From: Gammaproteobacteria bacterium
Lineage (GTDB): Bacteria; Pseudomonadota; Gammaproteobacteria; GCA-001735895
NCBI GenBank assembly: GCA_003231795.1
Contig: QIJI01000478.1
Coordinates: forward strand, 1-13,782
Direction of reading: 5' to 3'
DNA: 13,782 nt
The notes beneath the pieces were generated by a model that saw nothing but the letters and a program-made list of their open reading frames with translations, did no database searches and had not been told where the DNA came from. The translations under genes and the position numbers were made by a program. This document shows positions 1-7,179 of this stretch, piece after piece (positions within the stretch are counted from its first letter, which is position 1; every line of letters begins with the position of its first letter).

Positions 1-759
1 GGCAAATCAACCACGGCGGTTAATCTGGCCCTGGCGCTGCAAGCTGAAGGTGCGTCGGTTGGTATTCTGGATGCTGATATTTATGGCCCCAGTATCCCGC
101 GCATGCTCGGTTGCCAGGGGCAGCCCGAATCCAGCGATGGCAAAAGCCTTGAGCCAATGATCGGGCACGGCGTTCAGTCGATGTCGATCGGCTATCTGGT
201 AGAAGAAGATACGCCGATGATCTGGCGCGGTCCTATGGTTACCCAGGCGCTGGAACAGCTACTCAACGATACCCGTTGGAGTGATGTCGATTACCTGATT
301 ATCGACCTGCCACCGGGTACCGGCGATACTCAATTGACCCTGGCGCAAAAGATACCGGTCAGTGGCGCGGTGATCGTAACCACGCCCCAGGATATTGCCC
401 TGCTGGATGCTCGTAAAGGCTTGAAGATGTTTGAAAAGGTCGAAGTACCCGTGCTCGGCATCATTGAAAATATGAGTATCCATATCTGTAGCAAATGCGG
501 CCATAACGAACATATATTCGGCGAAGGGGGTGGCGCACGTATGTCCGAGGAACACGGGGTTGACCTGCTCGGATCCTTGCCGCTTGATATTCATATTCGC
601 GAACAGGCTGATAGTGGCACACCCTCTGTTGCGGCAATGCCAGATAGCCAGATCAGCTCAATTTATCGCAGCATAGCGCGCAAGACCGCAGCCAAGCTTG
701 CGACCAAGGCACGCGACCATTCCGCCGCTTTCCCGAATATTGTGGTGCAGAATAACTGA
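1..759 (+). CDS. apbC: Iron-sulfur cluster carrier ATPase ApbC/Mrp (5' end cut off by window)
   Basis: Mrp/ApbC proteins are cytoplasmic P-loop ATPases that bind a [4Fe-4S] cluster at a dimer interface and pass it to target apoproteins. The reading frame is open from base 1, and 252 residues are visible. It starts inside the deviant Walker A motif (GKSTT, visible residues 1-5). It continues with DADIYGPS (24-31), the Walker B-like stretch LPPGTGD (103-109), and the cluster-binding CxxC pair C163/C166 in the segment ICSKCGH. The missing part should include the first half of the P-loop and probably the N-terminal DUF59 (MIP18-like) domain, which I cannot confirm. The ORF ends with TGA and faces pirin, with a palindrome between them. 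ErpA at the other end of the window has a related role in Fe-S delivery. Identity is firm; the true start lies outside. Confidence 0.95.
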   Translation, partial: GKSTTAVNLALALQAEGASVGILDADIYGPSIPRMLGCQGQPESSDGKSLEPMIGHGVQSMSIGYLVEEDTPMIWRGPMVTQALEQLLNDTRWSDVDYLIIDLPPGTGDTQLTLAQKIPVSGAVIVTTPQDIALLDARKGLKMFEKVEVPVLGIIENMSIHICSKCGHNEHIFGEGGGARMSEEHGVDLLGSLPLDIHIREQADSGTPSVAAMPDSQISSIYRSIARKTAAKLATKARDHSAAFPNIVVQNN

Positions 760-790
760 CGGAGAAGTAGGGCAGGGATTACCAAACACT

Positions 791-826
791 GCGTCATCCC
801 GCGAAAGCGGGAAGCTGTACTGACGC
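791..826. repeat. REP-like palindrome between convergent apbC and pirin
   Basis: The inner stem is tcccgc-GAAA-gcggga at 797-812 (6 bp with a GAAA loop). It is enclosed by a second inverted pair, gcgtca (791-796) and tgacgc (821-826). The core (gtcat, then cccgcgNaagcggga) matches the hairpins at 7078-7143, so it belongs to a dispersed family. It lies between two gene 3' ends and may block read-through in both directions or protect the mRNA ends. There is no T-tract, so a classical intrinsic terminator is not supported. Confidence 0.75.
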
Positions 827-1671
827 TAAAAGTTACCGCTCTTGTAGTCGCTAAAGGCCTGTTGTATTTCCGCTTCGGTGTTCATCACAAACGGCCCGCC
901 GCGTGCGATGTTTTCGTTTAGCGGCTTTCCGGCGATCAGTAAGAATCGGGCGGCTTCGTCGCCTGCAGTCAATTCAACGCTGTCGCCAGCTCCAAGCACG
1001 GCCAGTTGATCACGAGTAACGACCTGTCCATCGTCGTTTTCGTCAGGAATATTCAAGCTGCCATTTATGACATAAACAAATGCTGTGTGATCGGTGGGCA
1101 GCGATTCAATGAAACTGCCTGCTAATTCGAGCGAAACGTCAAGATATAGTGGATCGGTCAACGGCTGGCTCACCGGACCGGTGGTACCCTTCGAGGTTTC
1201 GCCGCTGATTACCCGAATCCGGGTAGCGGGTCTTTCTTCGACCGGTATTTGAGACTGGTCGTGTTCCTGGTAAGACGGCTCCACCATCTTGTGCGAGCCG
1301 GGCAAGTTGATCCAGAGTTGAAACCCTTCGAGCAGGCCGTCCTGCTGCTCAGGCATTTCCGAATGCACAATGCCTTTGCCGGCGGTCATCCACTGAACGC
1401 CACCAGCCTCGATTACGCCTTCGTTACCGGCGTTATCTTTATGACGCATACGGCCGTTTAACAGATAGGTGACGGTTTCAAAGCCGCGATGCGGATGCGG
1501 GGGAAATCCAGCGATATAATCGTCTGGATTGTCAGAACGGAAAGCGTCCAGCAGCAGAAACGGGTCGAGGTCCATTAGTGCAGGCTGTCCGATGACTCGT
1601 ACCAGTTCGACACCGGCGCCATCGGTAGTGGCAACGCCTGTGACGACTTGTTGCAGTTTACGTTTGTTCAT
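826..1671 (-). CDS. Pirin family protein (cupin metalloprotein, possible quercetinase)
   Basis: Pirins are two-cupin iron proteins; some bacterial members such as E. coli YhhW cleave quercetin, and others are redox-sensitive regulators. The 281-residue length is typical. The N-terminal cupin carries the metal-binding motif FPPHPHRGFETVTYLL, giving H59 and H61, and H103 and E105 in IVHSEMP complete the usual 3-His/1-Glu site. A C-terminal cupin domain fills the second half. The ATG shares an ATGA overlap with the stop of azoR upstream, and a strong GGGAGG sits 4 bases before it, inside azoR. The two genes are therefore almost certainly one transcript and translationally coupled. Pairing with a flavin quinone reductase suggests a role in handling aromatic or quinone compounds; this is inference from context. 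Confidence 0.93.
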   Translation of the reverse strand: MNKRKLQQVVTGVATTDGAGVELVRVIGQPALMDLDPFLLLDAFRSDNPDDYIAGFPPHPHRGFETVTYLLNGRMRHKDNAGNEGVIEAGGVQWMTAGKGIVHSEMPEQQDGLLEGFQLWINLPGSHKMVEPSYQEHDQSQIPVEERPATRIRVISGETSKGTTGPVSQPLTDPLYLDVSLELAGSFIESLPTDHTAFVYVINGSLNIPDENDDGQVVTRDQLAVLGAGDSVELTAGDEAARFLLIAGKPLNENIARGGPFVMNTEAEIQQAFSDYKSGNF

Positions 1672-2291
1672 GATGCCTCCCGCACAATAGCGGTTGTGTA
1701 ACTGGTTGCAATTTGTGACCGCGCCTTTGCAAAGCTTGCCTTTGCATCAACATTCATTTGATCTGCGCCGATAATTGAAATCTCGTCAATTCCAATGAAG
1801 CTGAACACCTGCTTCAGGTATCCGCTGACAAAGTCTACCGGGCTATCCAGGGGAGCACCACCGGTGGTGATGACGATATCGATGCGTTTGCCAAGCAACA
1901 GACCGACGGGGCCATCGGACGTATACCGAAAAGTGACATCGGCGCGACAAACTAGATCGATCCAGGCCTTGAGCGCAGCCGGCACGCCGAAATTATACAT
2001 TGGCGTGGTTAATACAATGTGGTCTGCCCATTTAAGTTCGGCGATCAGCTGGTCGGAAAATGCCAGTCGATGCTGCTGCGCATCGTCACGATCCTCGGCG
2101 CTGGTAAAGTTGGCGCCGATCCATTGTGCATCGACGAAAGGCATGTCGTGATTCAGGTTGCGTTCGCGAAGCAGTGTATCTGGGTAGTAGTGTTGTAAAT
2201 TCTCTGAAAGTTCGTCACCCAGCTTGCGGCTGCTTGATCCGGCTGGATTGGCGCTCGCATCGAGGCGCAATAATTTAATTTGGTTTTTCAT
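1668..2291 (-). CDS. azoR: FMN-dependent NADH:quinone/azo reductase (AzoR type)
   Basis: AzoR-type flavodoxin-fold enzymes use NAD(P)H and FMN to reduce quinones by two electrons and, in vitro, azo dyes; older annotation calls them ACP phosphodiesterase (acpD). The 207-residue length fits the family. Visible family signatures are the phosphate-binding loop DASANPAGSSS (11-21), TPMYNFGVP (96-104), which lines the flavin, followed by LKAWIDLVCRADVTFRYT (107-124), and the TTGG loop (142-145). It is the first gene of a minus-strand pair and overlaps pirin by 4 bp. Its start lies about 100 bp from the divergent LysR gene, which probably controls it. A weak GAGA lies 8 bases before the ATG. The physiological substrate is unknown; quinone detoxification is the most likely role. 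Confidence 0.93.
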   Translation of the reverse strand: MKNQIKLLRLDASANPAGSSSRKLGDELSENLQHYYPDTLLRERNLNHDMPFVDAQWIGANFTSAEDRDDAQQHRLAFSDQLIAELKWADHIVLTTPMYNFGVPAALKAWIDLVCRADVTFRYTSDGPVGLLLGKRIDIVITTGGAPLDSPVDFVSGYLKQVFSFIGIDEISIIGADQMNVDAKASFAKARSQIATSYTTAIVREAS

Positions 2292-2393
2292 TTCAGTTCT
2301 CGCTTTTGAGTAGATTTGTGCCTATTATGATTGTTGCTATTAAATTTATAAATATGCTAATTTGTAATTTACTGTTGCTAAAAAGAGAACAAT
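2292..2393. promoter_or_regulatory. Divergent azoR/lysR promoter region with three phased TGCTA motifs
   Basis: This 102-bp AT-rich stretch separates azoR (minus) and lysR (plus). The 8-mer tgttgcta occurs at 2332-2339 and 2373-2380, and a third tgcta lies at 2355-2359. The GCTA cores therefore start at 2336, 2356 and 2377, spaced 20 and 21 bp, or about two helical turns. LysR regulators typically bind arrays of half-sites in such divergent regions. No convincing -35/-10 pair could be assigned on either strand. The operator role is inference. Confidence 0.5.
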
Positions 2394-3305
2394 ATGAATC
2401 GTTACGAAGAGCTCGAGGCTTTTGCTGCTGTGGTGGAGATGCAGGGGTTCGGTCGGGCTGCCGACAAGCTGGGAATCGCAAAATCGATGGTTAGTCGACG
2501 GGTAAGTGATCTCGAGCGTCGACTCGGGGTGCAGTTGTTACAGCGAACGACTCGACGGCAGTCATTGACGGAGGCGGGGCGGGATTTTTATCCGCGGGCA
2601 TCTCAGATTGTGGCTGATCTTATCGAAGCTGAAGAATTCGTTGTCAATTCGGACTGCCAGATATCAGGAAAAATCAAACTGGCACTCCCGCTGGTGATAG
2701 GCCAGGATCAGCTGGCACAACCGATAGGTCAGTTCCTCAAGAATCATCCGGAAATAAAAATTGATGTCGACCTGAATGACCGGGTTGTCGATCTGATTCA
2801 GGAAAGTATTGATCTCGCGATTCGCATTGGTGATCTGGAAGATTCCAGTTTGATAGCGCGGCAACTGTCGCGATTTCATTTCGCGATTTGTGCCAGCCCG
2901 GATTATCTGGCCCGATGGGGCGAGCCCCTGCATCCCGATGATCTGTCTGAGCACGAAGTCCTGGTCTATAGCAATGTCAGCGTAGGACGGCAATGGTCCT
3001 TCAAGCAAAATGGCAAACGCATCAGTCCGAGGGTTAAATATCGTATGAGCGTTAACAACGGTGAATTTTCAACTGCCGTTGCCTGCCAGGGACTGGCTAT
3101 CATCAGTGGACCCCTTGCTTATTTGCAACCTCGTATTGAATCTGGTGACCTGGTGCCGATTCTGCAGGACTTTACTCCAGCGCCAACCGGAATTTATGCC
3201 GTATATCCCCCGGGTCGACAGGTTTCGAGGCGAGTTAAAATGCTCAGTGATTCGCTATATGAATATTTTCGTAGTCCAGGCCAGGCTGTCGGCGGTAGTA
3301 AATAA
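2394..3305 (+). CDS. LysR-family transcriptional regulator
   Basis: A 303-residue protein of standard LTTR length. The N-terminal winged helix-turn-helix spans about residues 1-60, with the recognition region GFGRAADKLGIAKSMVSRRV followed by DLERRLGVQLLQRTTR and the usual LTEAG boundary into the linker helix. A periplasmic-binding-like effector domain runs from about residue 90 to 295. The overall look is that of the large CrgA/AaeR-like group of LTTRs that often sit beside reductase or aromatic-stress genes. It is divergent from azoR-pirin and is most simply their regulator. The effector is unknown; an electrophile or quinone is a guess from the target genes. The ATG is preceded by a weak AGAG. 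Autoregulation is likely given the shared intergenic region. Confidence 0.93.
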   Translation: MNRYEELEAFAAVVEMQGFGRAADKLGIAKSMVSRRVSDLERRLGVQLLQRTTRRQSLTEAGRDFYPRASQIVADLIEAEEFVVNSDCQISGKIKLALPLVIGQDQLAQPIGQFLKNHPEIKIDVDLNDRVVDLIQESIDLAIRIGDLEDSSLIARQLSRFHFAICASPDYLARWGEPLHPDDLSEHEVLVYSNVSVGRQWSFKQNGKRISPRVKYRMSVNNGEFSTAVACQGLAIISGPLAYLQPRIESGDLVPILQDFTPAPTGIYAVYPPGRQVSRRVKMLSDSLYEYFRSPGQAVGGSK

Positions 3306-3335
3306 GGCCCAAACAGATTGATTGACCTTTTTTTA

Positions 3336-3368
3336 GTCACAATTAGTGACGGTTCAATTAGTGTGAAC
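3336..3368. promoter_or_regulatory. Twin palindromes with a shared core upstream of dcd
   Basis: Two inverted repeats lie in tandem: GTCACaattaGTGAC (3336-3350) and GTTCAattagtgTGAAC (3352-3368). They share the direct repeat caattagtg at 3340-3348 and 3355-3363, a 15-bp period. The stretch lies after the lysR stop and just before a terminator-like hairpin, 43 bp upstream of dcd. It could be an operator for a dimeric regulator of dcd; no known consensus was recognised. Confidence 0.4.
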
Positions 3369-3397
3369 AGGCGCGGACAGATATACTGCGCCTTTTT
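3369..3397 (+). terminator. Probable rho-independent terminator of lysR
   Basis: A 6-bp GC-rich stem, AGGCGC (3369-3374) pairing with GCGCCT (3388-3393), with a 13-base loop, runs directly into TTTTT (3393-3397). It lies between lysR and dcd on the same strand. The large loop weakens it. It overlaps the region where a dcd promoter would be expected; tatact at 3382-3387, inside the loop, resembles a -10 box but has no good -35 partner. Confidence 0.55.
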
Positions 3398-3410
3398 CTG
3401 AGGCTGGTGC

Positions 3411-3977
3411 GTGAGTATTAAATCAGATCGGTGGATTCGCCGAATGGTCGAATCGGAGGCAATGATCGAGCCATTTGAAGCGGGACAGGTTCGGGATTCT
3501 GGTCAGGGCCGGATTATATCCTACGGTACTTCCAGTTATGGTTACGATGTACGCTGCGCGGACGAGTTTAAGATTTTCACCAATATCAATTCTGCAATTG
3601 TCGATCCGAAAAACTTTGACGACGAAAGTTTTGTCGATCTGCAGGCCGGCGTATGCATCATCCCTCCCAATTCCTTCGCGCTGGCGCGGACGGTCGAATA
3701 TTTTCGAATTCCGCGTAGTGTGTTGACCATCTGCCTCGGAAAATCCACATATGCGCGTTGTGGCATCATCGTCAATGTCACTCCACTGGAGCCCGAGTGG
3801 GAGGGCCATGTCACGCTCGAGTTTTCGAATACGACGCCATTGCCGGCCAAGATCTACGCTAACGAAGGGGTCGCGCAAATGTTATTTTTTGAGGCGGATG
3901 AAGTTTGCGAGATGTCGTACAAGGATAAGGGGGGCAAGTATCAGGGGCAAAAGGGAGTCACTTTGCCGAAGGCCTGA
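3411..3977 (+). CDS. dcd: dCTP deaminase
   Basis: Dcd deaminates dCTP to dUTP, which dUTPase then turns into dUMP, the precursor for thymidylate synthesis in the cytosol; the enzyme is a homotrimer of the dUTPase fold. The 188-residue sequence has the form known from Pseudomonas, starting MSIKSDRWIRRM and ending GVTLPKA. Key motifs are ISYGTSSYGYDVRC (36-49), CIIPPNSFALA (82-92), LGKSTYARCG (109-118) with the active-site Ser/Arg, and HVTLEFSN (133-140) with the catalytic Glu E137. The start is GTG, supported by TGAGG at 3399-3403, 7 bases upstream. In Pseudomonas, as I recall, dcd directly follows apbC; here the pirin-azoR-lysR island separates them. Confidence 0.97.
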   Translation: MSIKSDRWIRRMVESEAMIEPFEAGQVRDSGQGRIISYGTSSYGYDVRCADEFKIFTNINSAIVDPKNFDDESFVDLQAGVCIIPPNSFALARTVEYFRIPRSVLTICLGKSTYARCGIIVNVTPLEPEWEGHVTLEFSNTTPLPAKIYANEGVAQMLFFEADEVCEMSYKDKGGKYQGQKGVTLPKA

Positions 3978-4221
3978 TTTCCGGTCGCCAGTCCGGATTG
4001 ATTGTTCGACCACTAGTGCAAATCGATTGTATCCCTGCGTGCCTTACGGCGATTCCCTTAATCTCGTCCCAAAGGCAGTTGCTGTCTATGCCTGACAGGG
4101 TTTTGTCAAAATCAAAAATGGCGAGTGTCAACACTGGTTTTCATGGGTTTGCTTGCTGGCCTTTTAAAAACTATGTCAGAATGGGTGCCAGGGTTCTAAA
4201 CAACTTATAATAGCGAAAGAA
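3978..4221. other. 244-bp intergenic region between dcd and rppH
   Basis: No convincing gene is present; the only open frame (3998-4210) starts with TTG, lacks a ribosome binding site and resembles nothing known. Small structures are visible: TCCGG/CCGGA (3980-3984 and 3993-3997) just after the dcd stop, CTGTC/GACAG (4082-4086 and 4094-4098) followed by GGTTTTG, which may weakly terminate dcd, and the palindrome AGTGTcaACACT (4124-4135). The region ends with the rppH -10 box. Confidence 0.6.
4206..4211 (+). promoter_or_regulatory. Perfect TATAAT -10 box just upstream of rppH
   Basis: TATAAT lies only 10 bases before the rppH ATG. Transcription starting about 7 bases downstream would leave a leader of roughly 4 nucleotides. 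No good -35 hexamer lies at the right distance (gggtgc or tgggtg), so activity is uncertain. Confidence 0.45.
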
Positions 4222-4707
4222 ATGATCGACGCAGACGGATACCGTGCAAATGTCGGAATTATATTATGCAACCAGGCCAGTCAGGTCATGTGGGCTCGGC
4301 GTATTGGGCAGGATGCCTGGCAGTTTCCGCAGGGGGGAATCGCTGTCGACGAAGATCCACAGGATGCGATGTATCGGGAATTATGGGAGGAAACCGGTTT
4401 GAAGCCGGAAAATGTCAGCCTGCTTGGAGCAACCGATAGTTGGTTACGCTACAAGCTGCCGAAACGGCTAATGCGCAAAAATTCAGAGCCTCGCTGCATC
4501 GGGCAAAAGCAAATGTGGTTTCTTTTAAAACTCGATTCGGGAGAAGACAGTTTTGATCTGGGGGTATCCAAAACGCCCGAGTTCGATCACTGGAAATGGG
4601 TCGACTACTGGTATCCAGCGGACCAGGTTGTGTTTTTTAAGCAGCGCGTTTATCAATGTGCCCTGGCGCAGCTGGAGCCGCGTTTACCCGCGTTGGGGAA
4701 TACCTGA
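4222..4707 (+). CDS. rppH: RNA pyrophosphohydrolase RppH
   Basis: RppH removes pyrophosphate from the 5' triphosphate of mRNAs, which opens them to RNase E decay. The 161-residue length is close to that of E. coli RppH. The N-terminus MIDADGYRANVGII is canonical and fixes the ATG start. The Nudix box is complete: G38-x5-E44-x7-R52-E53-L54-x-E56-E57-x-G59-L60, with the metal-binding glutamates E53, E56 and E57. WLRYKLPKRL (74-83) and CIGQKQMWFLL (92-102) are typical RppH substrate-binding segments. Only a weak purine run (GAAAG) precedes the start, and a TATAAT sits 10 bases upstream. ptsP follows 61 bp downstream on the same strand, a pairing common in gammaproteobacteria. Confidence 0.97.
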   Translation: MIDADGYRANVGIILCNQASQVMWARRIGQDAWQFPQGGIAVDEDPQDAMYRELWEETGLKPENVSLLGATDSWLRYKLPKRLMRKNSEPRCIGQKQMWFLLKLDSGEDSFDLGVSKTPEFDHWKWVDYWYPADQVVFFKQRVYQCALAQLEPRLPALGNT

Positions 4708-4768
4708 ATTACAAATTGTATCGTTTAGCGAGTCAATCAGACACGAGACTACAGGGGGAATTATTTAA

Positions 4769-7030
4769 GTGGCTTCGATGATCCACAGACTGCATCGCAT
4801 CGTTCAGGAGGTCAATCGGGCTCCTGACATCGAGTTTGCACTCGACCTGATTGTCGAGGGTTTGATTCATGATTTAAAGGCAGACGCCTGCACTATTTTC
4901 CTTGCTGACGGTGATGATCCGGAGTTATTGGTACTCAAGGCCAGTGGTGGGTTGAACCCTGACAATGTGGGCAAGGTAGAACGTCGCTTCGGCCAGGGCC
5001 TGGTCGGGACGATCGCGCAACGTGCCGAATCCATGAACCTCATCGATGCGCCCAGCCATAAGAAATTCATGCTGGTACCCGAGTCGGGTGAAACAGATTT
5101 CCCTGTTTACCTTGGAGTGCCCATTATCGAGCACCGAGACGTGCTTGGGGTTATCGCGGTACAACGAGCCGGAGACGCGTTTAATGGCGATGAAGAAGCG
5201 TTTCTGACCACGCTTGCAGCCCAGTTAGCCTCGTCAATAGAGCGTGCTGAGAGCCAGGGCAAATTCAAGACCGAAAAAACGGCGCATACGGTAAGAGGTG
5301 TTGCCGGTGCTCCCGGTATGGCAATTGGCGAAGCCGTGGTTTTGAATCGTGGCGTCAATCTCGACTCGGTACCGGATAAGAAGGCCGAAGACTCTACTGT
5401 CGAACTGGAAAGTTTTAACGAAGCGATACGCAAGGTTTGCGAAGAGTTGACCCATCAGGCCGAAATCATGCGGGCCGCCTTGCCTGAAGAAGAATGCGCA
5501 TTGTTTCTGGCCTATGCGCAAATGCTGAGTGGTGGCTCGCTAATCGAAGATACCGAGGTATTGATCAGGGCGGGGAATTGGGCGCCGTCAAGCTGGCGCG
5601 ACACGGTCGAACAGCATGCGCGCGTATTTGAGCGAATTGAGGATGAGTATCTGGCCGAACGGGCCAGCGATATTCGTGATCTCGGCGTTCGCGTATTACG
5701 CAAGCTGATGCTCGAACAAAATCTTTATCTCGATTTCCCCGATCAGACCATTCTGGTGGGCGACGAAGTCACCGCTACCGACCTCGCTGACGTACCCCTC
5801 GATTGCCTCAGTGGCATTGTATCGTCCCACGGTAGCAGCTCTTCACATGTTGCAATTCTGGCTCATGCGCTGGGAATTCCGGCGGTGATGGGTGTTCCCA
5901 ATCTGCCGGTAAAACAACTCGATGGTGTGCAACTGGTGGTCGATGGTTATAGCGGGTCGGCCTTTATTAATCCGGATAAGTCGATCCTTGACGAGTACCA
6001 CCAGTATCTCGAGGAAGAGCAGGCGATTGAACAGGATTTACTCGAGCTTAAAAATCAGCCCGCGATTACCACAGATGCTCGTCAGATTTCGTTGCTGGTT
6101 AATTCCGGCCTGATGTCAGATCACACGCCGTCTCTACTCAGCGGTGCGGAGGGCGTTGGCCTGTATCGCACTGAGATTCCGTTCCAGATTCGCGATCGTT
6201 TCCCCAGCGAGGAAGAGCAATACCTGATTTACAAGAACGTGCTGCAGACTTTTAAAGGAATGCCGGTTGTTTTAAGGACTCTCGATGTCGGGGGCGACAA
6301 ACCCCTGAGTTATTTTCCGATCCACGAAGCCAACCCGTTTCTTGGATGGCGGGGAGTTCGCATAACCCTGGATCACCCGGAGATATTTGTTACCCAGGTG
6401 CGTGCGATGATACGGGCCGATATCGATGTCGAAAACCTTGAGATTCTGTTACCGATGATTAGCGGAAAAAGCGAGCTCGAGGAATCGCTGGTACTGATCA
6501 AGCGCGTGCGTGGAGAAATTGAAGAAGAGCAGGGTCGTAGTATCCGGTTACCCAAAATTGGGGCGATGATAGAAGTACCTTCTGCGGTCTATCAGATCGA
6601 AGATATCTGCTCCCTGGTGGACTTTGTATCTATCGGCACGAATGATTTAACCCAGTATTTGCTGGCGGTTGATCGTAACAACGAAAATGTCGCCGCACTT
6701 TACTCGTCGATGCATCCGGCGGTGTTGAAGGCGATGCGCCAGATTGTAGAAGGAGCCCGGATTAGCAAAACTCCGGTCAGTGTCTGTGGTGAGCTCGCCG
6801 GTGATCCGCTTGGAGTGATGGCTTTGCTGGGTATGGGAATCGATAGCCTGTCAATGAGTGTGGGTAGTTTGTTGCGCGCGAAGAAAGTAATCATGAGTTT
6901 CAGCTATGTCGAGTTGGTTGAACTGTTTGAGCAAGCGCTCGGCATGTCCGATGCGACAATGATCCGTAGTCTCTATGCCGGTGAACTCGATCAACGCGGA
7001 CTAGGTAGCTTTCTCCGGGCAGGCAAGTGA
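4769..7030 (+). CDS. ptsP: Phosphoenolpyruvate-protein phosphotransferase PtsP (EI-Ntr)
   Basis: PtsP takes phosphate from PEP and starts the nitrogen PTS cascade (NPr, then EIIA-Ntr), which regulates potassium and nitrogen balance and, in several species, virulence. The 753-residue protein has an N-terminal GAF sensory domain (about 1-165), which binds glutamine or alpha-ketoglutarate signals in studied homologues. The PTS EI N-terminal and swivel domains follow, with the phosphorylated H360 in HGSSSSHVAILAHALGIPAVMG, and then a PEP-binding TIM barrel. Barrel landmarks are LRTLDVGGDK (502-511), GWRGVRITL (526-534), GTNDLTQY (623-630) and the catalytic C673 in CGELAGDP. The start is GTG with AGGGGG at 4753-4758, 10 bases before; the ATG three codons on is spaced too far from it. 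The stop codon lies inside a 9-bp hairpin stem. Confidence 0.97.
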   Translation: MASMIHRLHRIVQEVNRAPDIEFALDLIVEGLIHDLKADACTIFLADGDDPELLVLKASGGLNPDNVGKVERRFGQGLVGTIAQRAESMNLIDAPSHKKFMLVPESGETDFPVYLGVPIIEHRDVLGVIAVQRAGDAFNGDEEAFLTTLAAQLASSIERAESQGKFKTEKTAHTVRGVAGAPGMAIGEAVVLNRGVNLDSVPDKKAEDSTVELESFNEAIRKVCEELTHQAEIMRAALPEEECALFLAYAQMLSGGSLIEDTEVLIRAGNWAPSSWRDTVEQHARVFERIEDEYLAERASDIRDLGVRVLRKLMLEQNLYLDFPDQTILVGDEVTATDLADVPLDCLSGIVSSHGSSSSHVAILAHALGIPAVMGVPNLPVKQLDGVQLVVDGYSGSAFINPDKSILDEYHQYLEEEQAIEQDLLELKNQPAITTDARQISLLVNSGLMSDHTPSLLSGAEGVGLYRTEIPFQIRDRFPSEEEQYLIYKNVLQTFKGMPVVLRTLDVGGDKPLSYFPIHEANPFLGWRGVRITLDHPEIFVTQVRAMIRADIDVENLEILLPMISGKSELEESLVLIKRVRGEIEEEQGRSIRLPKIGAMIEVPSAVYQIEDICSLVDFVSIGTNDLTQYLLAVDRNNENVAALYSSMHPAVLKAMRQIVEGARISKTPVSVCGELAGDPLGVMALLGMGIDSLSMSVGSLLRAKKVIMSFSYVELVELFEQALGMSDATMIRSLYAGELDQRGLGSFLRAGK

Positions 7031-7050
7031 CGCCGCCATAAGCGGCGTCA
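7028..7050. repeat. Perfect 9-bp hairpin overlapping the ptsP stop codon
   Basis: TGACGCCGC (7028-7036) pairs perfectly with GCGGCGTCA (7042-7050) around a 5-base loop. The first three bases are the ptsP stop codon. No T-tract follows, so it is more likely an mRNA 3'-end stabiliser or part of the REP cluster than a classical terminator. Confidence 0.7.
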
Positions 7051-7060
7051 TCCCGGAAAG

Positions 7061-7143
7061 CGACCGCTTCGCGGTCGTCCCCGCGCAAGCGGGGATCTGA
7101 CAAATTCATGTCACTACGAGATTCCCGCTTGCGCGGGAATGAC
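7061..7143. repeat. Cluster of REP-like hairpins, last two in opposite orientation
   Basis: Three stems follow one another: CGACCGC/GCGGTCG (7061-7077, TTC loop), TCCCCGC-gcaa-GCGGGGA (7078-7095) and ATTCCCGC-ttgc-GCGGGAAT (7121-7140). The last two are the same element on opposite strands: the loop reads GCAA one way and TTGC the other, and both have a flanking tct/aga and a gtc/gac. Together with 791-826 they define a dispersed family. Families like this, which read as SRLRGNDD when translated, are common between gammaproteobacterial genes. They lie between the convergent ptsP and hemJ. Confidence 0.8.
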
Positions 7144-7179
7144 GATAGTTCAGGCGATACAGGACAGCTTTCGGTAAGG

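Noticed and set aside
3998..4210. 70-codon open frame between dcd and rppH
   Set aside because: It begins with TTG, has no ribosome binding site, no recognisable domain and an unlikely composition, and it covers the apparent rppH -10 box.
7078..7140. CRISPR array or intrinsic terminators in the hairpin cluster after ptsP
   Set aside because: Units are palindromic, unevenly spaced and in opposite orientations, with no constant-length spacers, and no T-tract follows the stems; REP-like elements explain them better.
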